64,000 bases of DNA from NCBI GenBank assembly GCA_022827045.1, contig JAJDTQ010000168.1:1-64000 (forward strand), written 5' to 3'. The position numbers and the translations under genes are program-made. Each line of letters opens with the position of its first letter. The first letter of the stretch is position 1. This stretch comes from Candidatus Binatia bacterium (GTDB lineage: Bacteria > Desulfobacterota_B > Binatia > UBA9968 > JAJDTQ01). Positions 52,806 through 63,056 of the stretch are shown here, one piece after another. The notes beneath the pieces are model-generated. The model was given only the letters and a program-made list of their open reading frames with translations. It made no database searches and was not told the DNA's origin.

Positions 52806-54284
52806 ATGCATACCCTCGAACAGCTCTACAGCAACTCCCTCGCGCTGTTGACGGACCTTTACCAGCTGACCATGGCGTACGCCTACTGGAAGTCCGGAAC
52901 CGCCCGGAAGGAAGCGGTGTTCCATCTCTCCTTTCGCGAGAACCCCTACCACGGCGGGTTTGCCGTGGGTTGCGGGCTCGGGCACGTGGTCGGCGTGTTG
53001 AGCCGTTTCGGGTTCGAGTCGAGCGATCTCGACTACCTGTCCCGGTTGCAGGGCAACGACGGCGAGCCGCTCTTCGAGGACGCCTTCCTGGAATACCTGC
53101 GGGACTGCCGGTTTGCCTGCGACGTGGATGCCATTCCCGAGGGCACGGTGGTGTTTCCCCACGAGCCGCTGGTGCGGGTGCGCGGCCCCATCCTCCAGGG
53201 CCAGATCCTCGAGACGGTGCTGCTCAATATCATCTGCTTTCAGACTCTCATCGCCACCAAGGCGGCGCGGGTGTGCCAGTCGGCCCGCGGCGAGCCGGTG
53301 CTGGAGTTCGGACTGCGAAGGGCCCAGGGGTTCGACGGGGCGCTGGCGGCCAGCCGGGCGGCCTACGTGGGCGGTTGCGCCGGAACCTCCAACGCCTTGG
53401 CCGGCAAGCTCTTCGACATCCCGGTGAAAGGGACCCACGCCCACAGTTGGGTGTTGTCCTTCGACGACGAAATGGAAGCCTTCGAGATCTACGCCGATGC
53501 CATGCCCAACAACTGCCTCCTGCTGGTGGACACCTTCGACAGCCTGAACGGCGTGCGCAGGGCGGTGGAGATCGGCCGCAAGCTGCGGGAGCGGGGCCAC
53601 GAGATGGTGGGGATCCGGCTGGATTCGGGAGACCTCGCCTTCCTCAGCATCGAAGCGCGGCAGATCCTCGACGGGGCCGGTTTCCCGGACGCGGTCATCA
53701 TCGGCAGCAACGATCTCGACGAGCACGTGATCGCGTCGCTCAAGGAGGAAGGCGCCCGCATCAACGTCTGGGGCGTGGGCACCAAGCTCGCCACCGGCTA
53801 CGACCAGCCGGCCCTGGGCGGCGTCTACAAGCTGTCGTGCGTCCGCTCCGACGGCGACGAGTGGATCAACAAGGTGAAGCTCTCGGAGCAGGCCATCAAG
53901 GTGTCGACGCCGGGCATCCTCCAGGCACGCCGTTTCCGCCAGGGCGATCGCTTCGTCGCCGACGCCATCTACGACGAGACCTTGGGCGTCGCCGACGGCT
54001 GCACGATCGTCGATCCCATGAACATGACCCGCCGGAAGCACGTCTCGGGGGGGACCGGCTTCGAGGACCTGCTGGTGCCGGTGTTCCGCGCGGGCGAGCC
54101 GGTGTACGAAGTGCCGTCCGTGCACGCGGCCAGGGAACGCGCCCAGGCCCAGTTGGCGGGGTTCCACAACAGCATCAAGCGGCGGGTGAACCCCCACGAG
54201 TACCCGGTGGGCCTCGAGGCCCGGCTCCACCAGATGAAGACACGGCTCGTCCTGCAGGCCCGCGGCGTCAACGGAGCGGGGTAG
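52806..54284 (+). CDS. pncB: Nicotinate phosphoribosyltransferase
   Basis: 492 residues from ATG 52806. [18 protein letters not shown] opens the protein, then [72 protein letters not shown] and the ribose-phosphate loop [20 protein letters not shown]. Converts nicotinate and PRPP to nicotinate mononucleotide (NAD salvage). Length fits the bacterial long form. Followed by an MFS gene after 50 bp. Confidence 0.95.
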   Translation: MHTLEQLYSNSLALLTDLYQLTMAYAYWKSGTARKEAVFHLSFRENPYHGGFAVGCGLGHVVGVLSRFGFESSDLDYLSRLQGNDGEPLFEDAFLEYLRDCRFACDVDAIPEGTVVFPHEPLVRVRGPILQGQILETVLLNIICFQTLIATKAARVCQSARGEPVLEFGLRRAQGFDGALAASRAAYVGGCAGTSNALAGKLFDIPVKGTHAHSWVLSFDDEMEAFEIYADAMPNNCLLLVDTFDSLNGVRRAVEIGRKLRERGHEMVGIRLDSGDLAFLSIEARQILDGAGFPDAVIIGSNDLDEHVIASLKEEGARINVWGVGTKLATGYDQPALGGVYKLSCVRSDGDEWINKVKLSEQAIKVSTPGILQARRFRQGDRFVADAIYDETLGVADGCTIVDPMNMTRRKHVSGGTGFEDLLVPVFRAGEPVYEVPSVHAARERAQAQLAGFHNSIKRRVNPHEYPVGLEARLHQMKTRLVLQARGVNGAG

Positions 54285-54334
54285 CGGGGCTCCGAAGCAG
54301 CCGCCGCACGTGTCTCCCCATACAGGGCACGCCG

Positions 54335-55549
54335 ATGAAGACACTCGAACGGATCCGCGCCCTCCCTGCCCAGGTGGGCCGGGAACGAGTCAGTTTCCTG
54401 GGCTTTATCACCCTGGCGCACGTCGCCATCCACTGGTTCATGCAGCTCCTCACCATGCTCAATCCGCACCTCAAGGCGGGCATGGGACTCAACGACGTGC
54501 AACTGGGAGGCCTCGCCTCCATGCGGATGTTCGGCCAGGCCGCCCTGGACGTCCCCTCGGGGATCCTCGCCGACAGGTGGGTGCGGCTGCGTGGGCTCAT
54601 CGTGACTTCATCCCTGGTGTGCATGGGGCTTTGCTACTGGGTGTTGGGGACGCTGACCGGGTACTGGTGGGCAATGTTTGCCGTCGCGCTCCTTGCCACG
54701 GGGACCACGCTGTTCCACCCGGCGTCGGTGGCCTCGCTGTCGAACCGTTTCCCCGAGAGCCGGGGAACGGCCGTTGCCGTATACGGCATGGGAGCCACCC
54801 TGGGCAACACCGTCAGCTACCTCGTCGCCGGCTTTCTGCTGGCCAGCTTCTCGTGGCGGGGATTCTCGGAAAGCCAGCTCCTGGTGGCGCTGGCGGCCGC
54901 CGGCCTCGTGGCGATGTACGCCACGCGCATGTTCGGGGGCGACGAGGTCCCGGCGAGGAAACCAAGGCCGTTCCAGGAGCTCAAGGTGTTGGCGCGGAGC
55001 CCGGTCATCCTGGTGATGGTGCTGGTGCGGAGCTTCAATCAGATGGCGCGGCAGGTGACCATCACGTTTCTGCCCATCTATCTCTTCGAGCAACTGGCCT
55101 TGTCCAATATCGAGCTGGGGATCTACCTGACGCCCATGGCCGTGTCGGGCCTGGTGGCGCAGCCGGTGATGGGGGTGCTGTCGGATCGGCTGGGCCGCAA
55201 GGCGGTGCTGGCGCCTTCGCTGGCGGCTCTGGGGCTCGCCTACTTCCTGCTGCAATGGGCGCCGCCGGGCCCGGCGCTGGCGGCCGTCATCTTCGCCATC
55301 GGGTTCCTTTTCTACACGGTGGCCAACGTCACCACCACGGTGGCGCTCGACGTGGCGGAAAAGGAGAGCCAGGCTTCTTCCTTCGGACTCGTTTCGTTGG
55401 GCACCCACATCCTGGTCGTGCCCGCGCCGACGCTGGCGGGATTTCTCAGCGAGCGTTTCGGCATCATGGCGGCCTTCTTCTTCCCCGGGGTATGCCTGTT
55501 GGCGGGTGCGTGCATGGTGTTTCCCCTGAGACTCCGGGGGTCGAAATAG
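54335..55549 (+). CDS. MFS transporter
   Basis: 404 residues from ATG 54335; an open frame reaches 52739 but is only a shadow of pncB. Twelve membrane segments. The MFS loop 2-3 motif appears as DVPSGILADRWVRLRG and the loop 8-9 repeat as VMGVLSDRLGRKAVL. No substrate can be read. It may be co-transcribed with pncB, but a role in vitamin uptake is only a guess. Confidence 0.88.
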   Translation: MKTLERIRALPAQVGRERVSFLGFITLAHVAIHWFMQLLTMLNPHLKAGMGLNDVQLGGLASMRMFGQAALDVPSGILADRWVRLRGLIVTSSLVCMGLCYWVLGTLTGYWWAMFAVALLATGTTLFHPASVASLSNRFPESRGTAVAVYGMGATLGNTVSYLVAGFLLASFSWRGFSESQLLVALAAAGLVAMYATRMFGGDEVPARKPRPFQELKVLARSPVILVMVLVRSFNQMARQVTITFLPIYLFEQLALSNIELGIYLTPMAVSGLVAQPVMGVLSDRLGRKAVLAPSLAALGLAYFLLQWAPPGPALAAVIFAIGFLFYTVANVTTTVALDVAEKESQASSFGLVSLGTHILVVPAPTLAGFLSERFGIMAAFFFPGVCLLAGACMVFPLRLRGSK

Positions 55550-55612
55550 CCGAAGGCGTAACCCGGAGGCGCCGGTGCGGTTGACCCGACCGGCGCTCCG
55601 GTGTTAGGGCAA

Positions 55613-55654
55613 TTTTCGAACCCTGACCCACGGTTTTTCGAACCTGACCCACGG
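55613..55654. repeat. Two tandem copies of a 21-bp sequence
   Basis: TTTTCGAACCCTGACCCACGG (55613-55633) is repeated as TTTTTCGAACCTGACCCACGG (55634-55654), with one base moved. It lies just upstream of the ribosome-binding site of the amidohydrolase at 55664. It could be an operator pair or slippage product. Confidence 0.75.
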
Positions 55655-55663
55655 GAGGTTGAA

Positions 55664-56728
55664 ATGAGCGAGATTTCCGTTGTCGACGCCGATGGCCACC
55701 TGATCGAGTCCATACCCGAGATGGCCGAGTACATGGTCCCGGAAGCGAAGGACTACGCGTTGAATCCGCCTCGGAACCGCGCCGGCGTGTTCCCTTCCAT
55801 CGACGGCATGCACTACCCGGAGACCGAGGAAACCACCGCGGAGAGCCGCATCAACCCGGTCAGGGCCAGCGACGAGCGCACGGGTTCCGGCGAGGACATC
55901 TTCGAGTTCGTCAAGAAGGCGGAGATCGCCGACTCGGTGCTGTACGCCACCGAGGGACTTTCCATGGGCTTCATCCAGCAGCCCAGTTATGCGGTCAAGG
56001 TGTGCCGCGCCTACAACGACTACGTCACCGAGCGCTACCGCGGCATCAGCAAGCGGCTGCATCCCATCGCGTTGCTGCCCATGCAGGATCCCAAGGCGGC
56101 GGCTTTGGAGCTGCGCCGGTGCGTGAAGGAGCTGGGGCTGCTGGGCGGCACGCTTCCCTCCACCGGGCTGGAGCTGAACCTGGGGCACGAGTTCTTCGCG
56201 CCCGTCTACGAGGAGGCGGCGGAGCTCGGCTGCGTGCTGGGCATCCACGGCGGCTCCAATCGCGGCGTGGGCATGGACTCGTTCACCAGCCGGCTGGGCT
56301 CCCGTCTGCTGCACCACCCGATCCCGCTGATGATCGCGCTGGTGTCGTTCATCTACCACGGCTGGTTCGACCGCTATCCGACCCTCAAGGTGGCGTTCCT
56401 GGAGGGCGGGTGCGCGTGGCTCACCTGCATCGCCGACCGCATGGAACGGGACGCCGAGCTGGAAGGGCTTTCGTGCAAGCCGCTGCCCGACTACATCGCC
56501 AGCGGCCAGATCCTTATCGGCTGCGAGGGTAACGACGTGAGCCTGCCGTACCTGGCCGGCCGCGTGGGCATCGAGCCGTTCGCCTATTCCTCGGACTATC
56601 CCCACGAGGTGGACCTGCCGGCGGCGCGAAAGATGATCGAGGAGACGCGCAGCCACACGGAGCTTTCGGAAGAGTACAAGGCGGCGGTACTGGGGGACAA
56701 CGCGCGCCGCTTCTACGGCCTCAACTGA
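55664..56728 (+). CDS. Amidohydrolase family 2 protein (second copy)
   Basis: 354 residues; ATG 55664 follows GGGAGGTTGAA. The metal motif VDADGHLIES is at the N-terminus. ALLPMQDPKAAALELRRCVK, LGIHGGSNRG and the last ligand in FAYSSDYPHEVDLPAA match the ACMSD/amidohydrolase-2 TIM barrel. It is homologous to 11917-12963 in length and motif order. Substrate unknown. Confidence 0.85.
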   Translation: MSEISVVDADGHLIESIPEMAEYMVPEAKDYALNPPRNRAGVFPSIDGMHYPETEETTAESRINPVRASDERTGSGEDIFEFVKKAEIADSVLYATEGLSMGFIQQPSYAVKVCRAYNDYVTERYRGISKRLHPIALLPMQDPKAAALELRRCVKELGLLGGTLPSTGLELNLGHEFFAPVYEEAAELGCVLGIHGGSNRGVGMDSFTSRLGSRLLHHPIPLMIALVSFIYHGWFDRYPTLKVAFLEGGCAWLTCIADRMERDAELEGLSCKPLPDYIASGQILIGCEGNDVSLPYLAGRVGIEPFAYSSDYPHEVDLPAARKMIEETRSHTELSEEYKAAVLGDNARRFYGLN

Positions 56729-56758
56729 TGCTCTGCCCTCCACCCACGGCCAGCGCGC

Positions 56759-57678
<920 letters not shown>

Positions 57679-57682
<4 letters not shown>

Positions 57683-58446
57683 GCCTGTCCTGGCGGCACG
57701 CCCTGTCGGTGTGGCGGCGCAACGCCACCATGTACCGCCGGACCTGGAGTTGGAATATCCTGCCCAACTTCTTCGAGCCGGTGCTCTACCTAGTGTCCAT
57801 CGGGGTGGGCCTCGGCGCCTACATCACCACCATGGGCGGGACTTCCTACATCGAGTTCCTGGCCCCGGGGCTGGTTTGCGTGGCCGCCATGAACGGCGCC
57901 AGCTTCGAGGTAACCTACAACATCTTCGTGAGGATGAGCTACGAGAAGGCCTACGACGCCATGCTCACCACCCCGATACAACCGGTGGACGTGGTGGCCG
58001 GAGAACTCTTGTGGAGCATGACCCGATCGTGCATCTACGGTTTCAGCTTCGCGCTGGTGGTGGCGGCGGTCGGGCTGGCGCCTCTGCCCCATGCCCTGTG
58101 GGTGCTGCCGGTGATTCCTCTGACGGGTCTTCTCTTCTCCGCCATCGGCCTGGTCTTCACCCTGCGGATCGGCACGATCGAGCTCTACAGCTTCTACTTC
58201 ACCCTGTTCCTCACGCCCCTGTTCCTTTTCTCGTCGGTCTTCTTCCCCTTGGAGGAACGGCTGACCGAGTCATGGCTCTGGATGGCGGAGTGCCTGCCGT
58301 TGCTCCACCCCGTGCGGCTGGCGCGGGCGGCCTTCCACGGCACGGCGTCGGCCGCGTTGATTTGGGACGTTGCGTACATCCTGGGCCTCTCCGCGGTGCT
58401 GCTCGTCCACGCAGCACGGCTAATGCAGCACAAGCTGACGCAGTGA
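57679..58446 (+). CDS. ABC-2 type exporter permease (NodJ-like)
   Basis: 255 residues from GTG 57679, overlapping the ATPase stop by four bases. Six membrane segments. ATMYRRTWSWNILPNFFEPV and FLTPLFLFSSVFFPLEE are close to NodJ. The pair would export a hydrophobic or glycan-lipid compound; the cargo is not indicated by neighbours. Confidence 0.9.
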
Positions 58447-58470
58447 GCCCGTGGGTGACGGTCCGCACCC

Positions 58471-60810
58471 TCACACCTCTTTCGGGTGGGGCATGCGGTA
58501 GCCGACGCCGCGAACGTTGAAGATCCAGGTGGGGTTCTCCGCGTCTTCGCCGAGCTTGGCGCGGAGCTTTTTGACGAAGTTGCGCACCAGGTCGTCGGTG
58601 CCGGTCGCGCGCCCGCTCCAGACCCGGCGCGTGAGGGCAGCGTAGGTGACGACCCGTCCCGCGTTGAGCGAGAGCACGCGCAGCAGCTCGTACTCCGTCG
58701 CGGTCAGCTCGACCTCGCGCCCAGCCACCGTGACGCGACGCGCCTCGTAGTGGATGGCGAGCTCGCCGAGCGCGAAGGGCCCGGGCCGGGCGACGCGGCG
58801 CAGCGCGGCGCCGACCCGGGCCGTGAGCTCGGTGGCCGAGAAGGGCTTGACGATGTAGTCCGCGGCGCCGGCTTCAAGGGCCCGGGCGATGTGCTCGTCG
58901 CGGCCGTAGCCGGAGATGCATACGACCGGCAGCTCGGCGAGTTCGGTTATGTTCTCCATCAGCGCGATGCCGTCGGTGCCGGGCAACAGCATGTCGAGCA
59001 GGACCAGGGAAGGTTTCTCGGTGCGAATGATCCGGGCGAGATCCTCGTGCTCGCCGGTCACCAGCGCGGCGTAGCCTGCCTTGGTGAGGGCGTCGCGTAC
59101 GAAACGCAGGGTCTGGGGGTCGTCGTCGACGACCAGGACGCGGGCGGGCTCGCGCGGTTCCGGGGGCGTGCCGGGCGCCGGGGCGGCGGGCTCGCTCTGC
59201 CGGGCGTCCTCGACCACGGGCAGGGTGAAGGTGAAGCGGCTGCCCCGGCCGGCGCCGTCGCTCTCGGCCCAGATGCGGCCGCCGTGCGCCTCCACCAACC
59301 CCCTGCAGATGAGAAGCCCGAGGCCGGTGTCGGAGACCTCTCGCTCGCCGCCGGCGGGGCTGGCGTGCTTGAGGAAGAGACGGGGCGTCTGTTCCGGTGC
59401 GATGCCCCGGCCCTCGTCGGAAACCGCGACGTGGGCGCCGTCGCGCATGGCGGTGACCCGGATCGGGGTAGCCTCCGGCGAGTGCCGGGCAGCGTTGGCC
59501 AAGAGGTTGTTCAGCACCTGCAGGATGCGTCGTCGGTCGGCCGTCACACGGGGCAGGTCCAGCGGCAGGTCGATGACCACGGCGTGGCGGCCGCCGCCGG
59601 AGAGGAAGGTGTTGCGCGCCCGGTCCACCAGCGCGGCCACCTCGGAGGGCTCGGGCGAGACCGAGAGGTTGCCCGCCTCGATGCGTCCCGCATCGAGCAG
59701 GTCGCCGATGAGGCCGCGCATGTGCGCGGTCTGTTCGTGGATGATGCGGTGGAACTCGCGCATCTCGGCGGGGTCGAGGTCGGCCCCCTCCTCCAGCAGG
59801 GTGTCGGTCGAGCCCTTGATGGCGGTGAGCGGCACGCGCAGCTCGTGGCTCACCAGACTGAGGAACTCCGCGCGCAACCGCTCCAGTTCCTCGAGCGGCG
59901 CCAGGTCCTGCATGGTGACCACGACCGAGGCGACCTCGCCGTCCGCGGAACGGATCGGGGTCGAGTTGATCAACGTGCGCACGTTGCGCCCGTCCGGCAC
60001 CGAGAACTCGACCTCCTCGGCGCGCACCGTCTCGTCGATGCTCAGCAGTTCCGCGATGGGGAACTCGCTGAGGGACACCTCGCGCCCGTCGGCGCGGCGA
60101 AAGGTCATCGTGTCCAGCAACTCTTCCGGCGGGCGGCCCGCCGTGTGAAGGCCCTCCACGATCCGACGCGCCTCGCGGTTGAACAACGCCGGCCGGCCGC
60201 TCCGGGCATCGAACACAACGACGCCGACCGGCGAGGTCTCGATGAGCGCTTCGAGGTCGGCCCGCGTCTGGCGCTCGTCGCGGTGGGTGCGGGCGTTGGC
60301 AATGGCGGTCGCGGCCTGGCTTGCGAAGAGAAGCAGGATCTCCTCGTCCTGGTCCGTGAATGCGACTGCTCCCTCCTTCTCGGCAAGGAAGAAGTTGCCG
60401 ACATGGACGTCCCGGTGGCGCATCGGCGTGCCCTGGAAGGTCTTGGAGCGCATCAGCTCGGAAGAAAAGCCAAGGGAGCGGACGAAAGCGGGGAGGTCGG
60501 TGAGCCGGATCGGTCCGGGGAGGTCGCGGAAGTGCGCGAACAGCTTCGGGCCGTCCGGCCAGTCGACGAACTGATGCTTCTCGTCGGGGGTGAAGCCCGA
60601 GGTGACGAACTCGCGCACCTCGCCGGCCTCGTTGGTGGTGGTGATGATGCCGTAGCGGGCGGCGGTGAGCACGCGGGCGCTGTCGACCGCCTCCTGCAGC
60701 ACGGTGGTGACGTCGAGACTCGCGTTAATGCGCAGCACCGCCGCGCTGAGCGCGGAGATCCGTTCCCGCAGCGCCTCGATCTCGCCCGGTGATTCGTTGG
60801 CCTTGCTCAA
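58471..60810 (-). CDS. Hybrid sensor kinase with receiver and C-terminal OmpR-type DNA-binding domain
   Basis: 779 residues from TTG 60810 (AAGGAG six bases upstream; the open frame to 60927 lacks a site). Order: GAF about 15-175; PAS about 185-305; HisKA with His322 in SLVSHELRVPLTAIKGS; HATPase with LLANAARHSPE, DEGRGIAPE, TGLGLLIC; receiver about 557-670 with Asp606 in LVLLDMLLPGTDG and Lys in YIVKPFS; winged helix about 680-775 ending NPTWIFNVRGVGYRMPHP. Kinase and OmpR-type regulator are one chain. No membrane helix is seen, so the input is cytosolic. Confidence 0.9.
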   Translation of the reverse strand: MSKANESPGEIEALRERISALSAAVLRINASLDVTTVLQEAVDSARVLTAARYGIITTTNEAGEVREFVTSGFTPDEKHQFVDWPDGPKLFAHFRDLPGPIRLTDLPAFVRSLGFSSELMRSKTFQGTPMRHRDVHVGNFFLAEKEGAVAFTDQDEEILLLFASQAATAIANARTHRDERQTRADLEALIETSPVGVVVFDARSGRPALFNREARRIVEGLHTAGRPPEELLDTMTFRRADGREVSLSEFPIAELLSIDETVRAEEVEFSVPDGRNVRTLINSTPIRSADGEVASVVVTMQDLAPLEELERLRAEFLSLVSHELRVPLTAIKGSTDTLLEEGADLDPAEMREFHRIIHEQTAHMRGLIGDLLDAGRIEAGNLSVSPEPSEVAALVDRARNTFLSGGGRHAVVIDLPLDLPRVTADRRRILQVLNNLLANAARHSPEATPIRVTAMRDGAHVAVSDEGRGIAPEQTPRLFLKHASPAGGEREVSDTGLGLLICRGLVEAHGGRIWAESDGAGRGSRFTFTLPVVEDARQSEPAAPAPGTPPEPREPARVLVVDDDPQTLRFVRDALTKAGYAALVTGEHEDLARIIRTEKPSLVLLDMLLPGTDGIALMENITELAELPVVCISGYGRDEHIARALEAGAADYIVKPFSATELTARVGAALRRVARPGPFALGELAIHYEARRVTVAGREVELTATEYELLRVLSLNAGRVVTYAALTRRVWSGRATGTDDLVRNFVKKLRAKLGEDAENPTWIFNVRGVGYRMPHPKEV

Positions 60811-61210
60811 AAAGGCTCCTTTTCGGACCCGGTACGGGGAGCCCGGTCGAATCGCCTTCGCCCGCTCCGCCGCAGCGCGCCCGACGCCCGTGCATCGAGA
60901 TATAGGGGCCGCACGTTGTGATGGCAATTCAAGGCCGGCGTCGAATCAATTACGGAAATGACATACTTCAAGTCATAATCGATACGCATAATTTAGCCCA
61001 AATCTTTCATGGCGGAAACAGGTGGCGAACTGCGAGAGAGGGGCCGGGGCGGGTTGCCGCCACGATGGACAGGACGGGGACCGGGCTCCCGACAGGCATT
61101 TACGTCGGTAATGTTCGAACGAACGACGTCGAACGAGGAGAATTCGGGCGGGGCCTTGGTGTTTCAGGCAGTGTAGTACGCCATTCCTTCAATGGAAGGC
61201 TTTGGACTTC
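60811..61210. other. Intergenic region with no supported gene
   Basis: 400 bp between the hybrid kinase start and the end of the 59-residue membrane protein. The part around 60945-61005 is AT-rich compared with the rest and may hold the promoter of the kinase gene, but no clear -35/-10 pair stands out. The open frames here have no ribosome-binding site or family signal. Confidence 0.5.
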
Positions 61211-61390
61211 TCACAGCTTTGTTCTCACCACGTTCCACGTTCCGACAAGGCACAACACGGCCATGGCGATGGGTATCACCGGCCCAAGCGCCCACACCAG
61301 GCCGCCTGTCAGAAAGTTGGCCAGAAGCAGCGCCATCACGAACACCGTTGGGGCCAGGACCGCCGTCAGGAGAATTGCGTAGAAGAACAT
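61211..61390 (-). CDS. Small two-TM membrane protein
   Basis: 59 residues from ATG 61390, preceded by GGGAGGAAGTG. Two hydrophobic helices, about 3-28 and 33-52, with a short basic tail VRTKL. Start chosen by the ribosome-binding site; the frame continues seven codons upstream. I do not recognise the family. Confidence 0.55.
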   Translation of the reverse strand: MFFYAILLTAVLAPTVFVMALLLANFLTGGLVWALGPVIPIAMAVLCLVGTWNVVRTKL

Positions 61391-61492
61391 CACTTCCTCC
61401 CGTCCACGCACTCCACCGCCGTGGCGATGGCCGGGTAATGGGACGCTAAGACACGTCGGGATGGATTGTCAACACAGGACCCGGCTGGAGCA

Positions 61493-61724
61493 GGTTGCTA
61501 CGGTGCGCCGAAACGCCCGGAAGGGAGAATGCCCCATGGCCATCAGCGTGATCTCGCTGATGGCCATGGTCCCGGACAGGAAGTGAAGCACGCCGACCTT
61601 GATGATGTCCCGCCTATGCCGCCTGGGCCGCGTGGGTTGCGAGCAGGGCCACGGCCGCCAGCACCGGCAAGAGCCGCCAGAAGAGTCGAAATAACCTTGC
61701 GGGCTTGTTCAGAGACTTTCGCAT
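61493..61724 (-). pseudogene. Remnant of a urea-type ABC binding protein gene (urtA-like)
   Basis: From ATG 61724 (GGGAGAACCCC upstream) the frame encodes a good signal peptide of 36 residues (MRKSLNKPARLFRLFWRLLP, ending ATHAAQAA) and stops at TAG 61616-61614. In another frame, from 61609, it continues DIIKVGVLHFLSGTMAISEI, the start of mature UrtA-like proteins. Similarity ends within a few residues, where a 15-bp inverted repeat begins. The gene is thus frameshifted after the signal peptide and truncated. No urtBCDE genes are near. Confidence 0.7.
61534..61569. repeat. 15-bp perfect inverted repeat at the truncation point of the urtA remnant
   Basis: CCATGGCCATCAGCG (61534-61548) and CGCTGATGGCCATGG (61555-61569) flank the six-base loop TGATCT. 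The right arm encodes the T-M-A-I-S of the UrtA-like sequence on the - strand; the left arm is an inverted copy of the same bases. Confidence 0.85.
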
Positions 61725-61894
61725 GGGGTTCTCCCTCGTGTGTGATTTCTGGGAGGGAATGAAGCAACGCGCGTGCCAAACACTTCATTTCGAACGCCTG
61801 GCGCTCAAACGCCCATAAACAAGGGACTTGGGCCGCCGCCGGGGTTACCCGCCCGCGGTCCGCAAGCCGGTACCGCCATCCAGAATCCAGGCAA

Positions 61895-61913
61895 CTGCCC
61901 AAGAGTTGGGCAG
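61895..61913 (-). terminator. Hairpin after the AI-2E/PerM-type gene
   Basis: CTGCCCAA (61895-61902) and TTGGGCAG (61906-61913) pair perfectly around a three-base loop, 12 bp beyond the stop of the gene ending at 61925. The following bases on the - strand are not a long T-run, so termination strength is uncertain. Confidence 0.5.
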
Positions 61914-61924
61914 GACTCTGTCGC

Positions 61925-62992
61925 TCAGGCACCGCCCGCACCCCGGTACAGCGATGATTCCCTGTAGCGGCCGATGAAGAAGCGGGTGAGCACGCCGATG
62001 GCGGCGGTGGCGGGGACGGAGAGGAGCATGCCGACGAAGCCGAAAAGAGCGCCGCCCGCGAACAGGCCGAAGATCAGCCACAGGGGATGGACGGAGAGAC
62101 GGCTGCCCATGACCCGTGGGGTCAGCACGTAATCGGCAAGGAGCTGTCCCGCGAGGAAGATCCCCAGGACCACGGCGATGCGGATCCACTCCGGCCAGAA
62201 CTGCAGGACGGCGACGCCGACGGACGCGGCCAGTCCGAAGATGGTTCCCACGTAGGGGATGAAGGAGAGGGCGCCGGTGACGAGTCCGATGGTGAGGCCG
62301 TAGTCGAGCCCCGCCAGCGAGAGGGCGATGCCGTAAAAGGTCGCGAGCGCGGCGCAGACGATGACCGAGCCGTGGAGAAAGCCCTTGAGCACGACATCGA
62401 TGTCCCGCACGATGCCGCGCACCATATCGGCGTGGTCCCGGGGCAGCCAGTCGTCGACGGTGGACACGATACCGGGCCACTGTCGGAGTACGTAGAATGT
62501 CGTGAGGGGGGTGATGGTGAGCAGGGAGGCAACGTTGATGACGGCGGCGCCTCCACTCACCAGGCCCTGGAGCAACCCGAGCCCGAGCTTGATCATCCGT
62601 TGCAGGTTCCCGCCCATGTTCTGGTGCAGGCCTTCGGGCTGTTCGGCGCCGATGGCGTTCAACGCCCGCGTGAGAAACGGTCCGATGGACTGGACGAAGC
62701 GTGAGACCAGGTCCGGAAGGCGCTGGACGAGATCCGCAGCCTGTGCGCCTACCGGTGGAATGATGAGCAGCAACAGCAACAGGCCGGCGCCGAAGAAGCC
62801 GGCGCCGATGAGCACGGTGGCGGCCATGCGTGAGCAGCCGCGCCGTTCCAGCCACGTGGCGGGCGGATCCAGGGCGTAGGCAAGGGCGATGCCCAGCGCG
62901 AAGGGGAACAGGATGGCGCTCAGGAGCCAGACCAGCAGTAGCGTCGCCGCCAGCACCAGGAGCCAGAACCATGCCTGTGAGCGCGCGTTCAT
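61925..62992 (-). CDS. AI-2E/PerM family transporter
   Basis: 355 residues with eight membrane segments. The N-terminal pair has SAILFPFALGIALAYALDPP, typical of the family. DVVLKGFLHGSVIVCAALAT and SFIPYVGTIFGLAASVGVAV follow, and the C-terminus has FGFVGMLLSVPATAAIGVLT. Members have been linked to AI-2 export, permease-like or Na+/H+ roles; the substrate is unknown. Confidence 0.92.
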   Translation of the reverse strand: MNARSQAWFWLLVLAATLLLVWLLSAILFPFALGIALAYALDPPATWLERRGCSRMAATVLIGAGFFGAGLLLLLLIIPPVGAQAADLVQRLPDLVSRFVQSIGPFLTRALNAIGAEQPEGLHQNMGGNLQRMIKLGLGLLQGLVSGGAAVINVASLLTITPLTTFYVLRQWPGIVSTVDDWLPRDHADMVRGIVRDIDVVLKGFLHGSVIVCAALATFYGIALSLAGLDYGLTIGLVTGALSFIPYVGTIFGLAASVGVAVLQFWPEWIRIAVVLGIFLAGQLLADYVLTPRVMGSRLSVHPLWLIFGLFAGGALFGFVGMLLSVPATAAIGVLTRFFIGRYRESSLYRGAGGA

Positions 62993-63056
62993 GAACCAGC
63001 ACCGTGTCCGGCCAATTACAGCGAGGACGCGCGCGGGCGGGTTTCAAGCCCGTCGG

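Noticed and set aside
52739..54334. Long open frame (936 codons to 55549) running through the whole pncB region in another frame
   Set aside because: It is an effect of high-GC codon usage. The pncB frame has full family motifs, and the true MFS start at 54335 explains the last part.
58486..60792. 768-codon open frame antisense to the hybrid kinase, and similar ones antisense to leuS (45095-47584) and the NtrY-like gene (30424-32754)
   Set aside because: They mirror real genes, show His/Gly/Arg/Ala-rich low-complexity translations, and carry no family motif.
60918..61382. 154-codon ORF on the + strand in the intergenic region
   Set aside because: No ribosome-binding site and no recognisable domain. 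It overlaps the better supported 59-residue membrane protein on the other strand.
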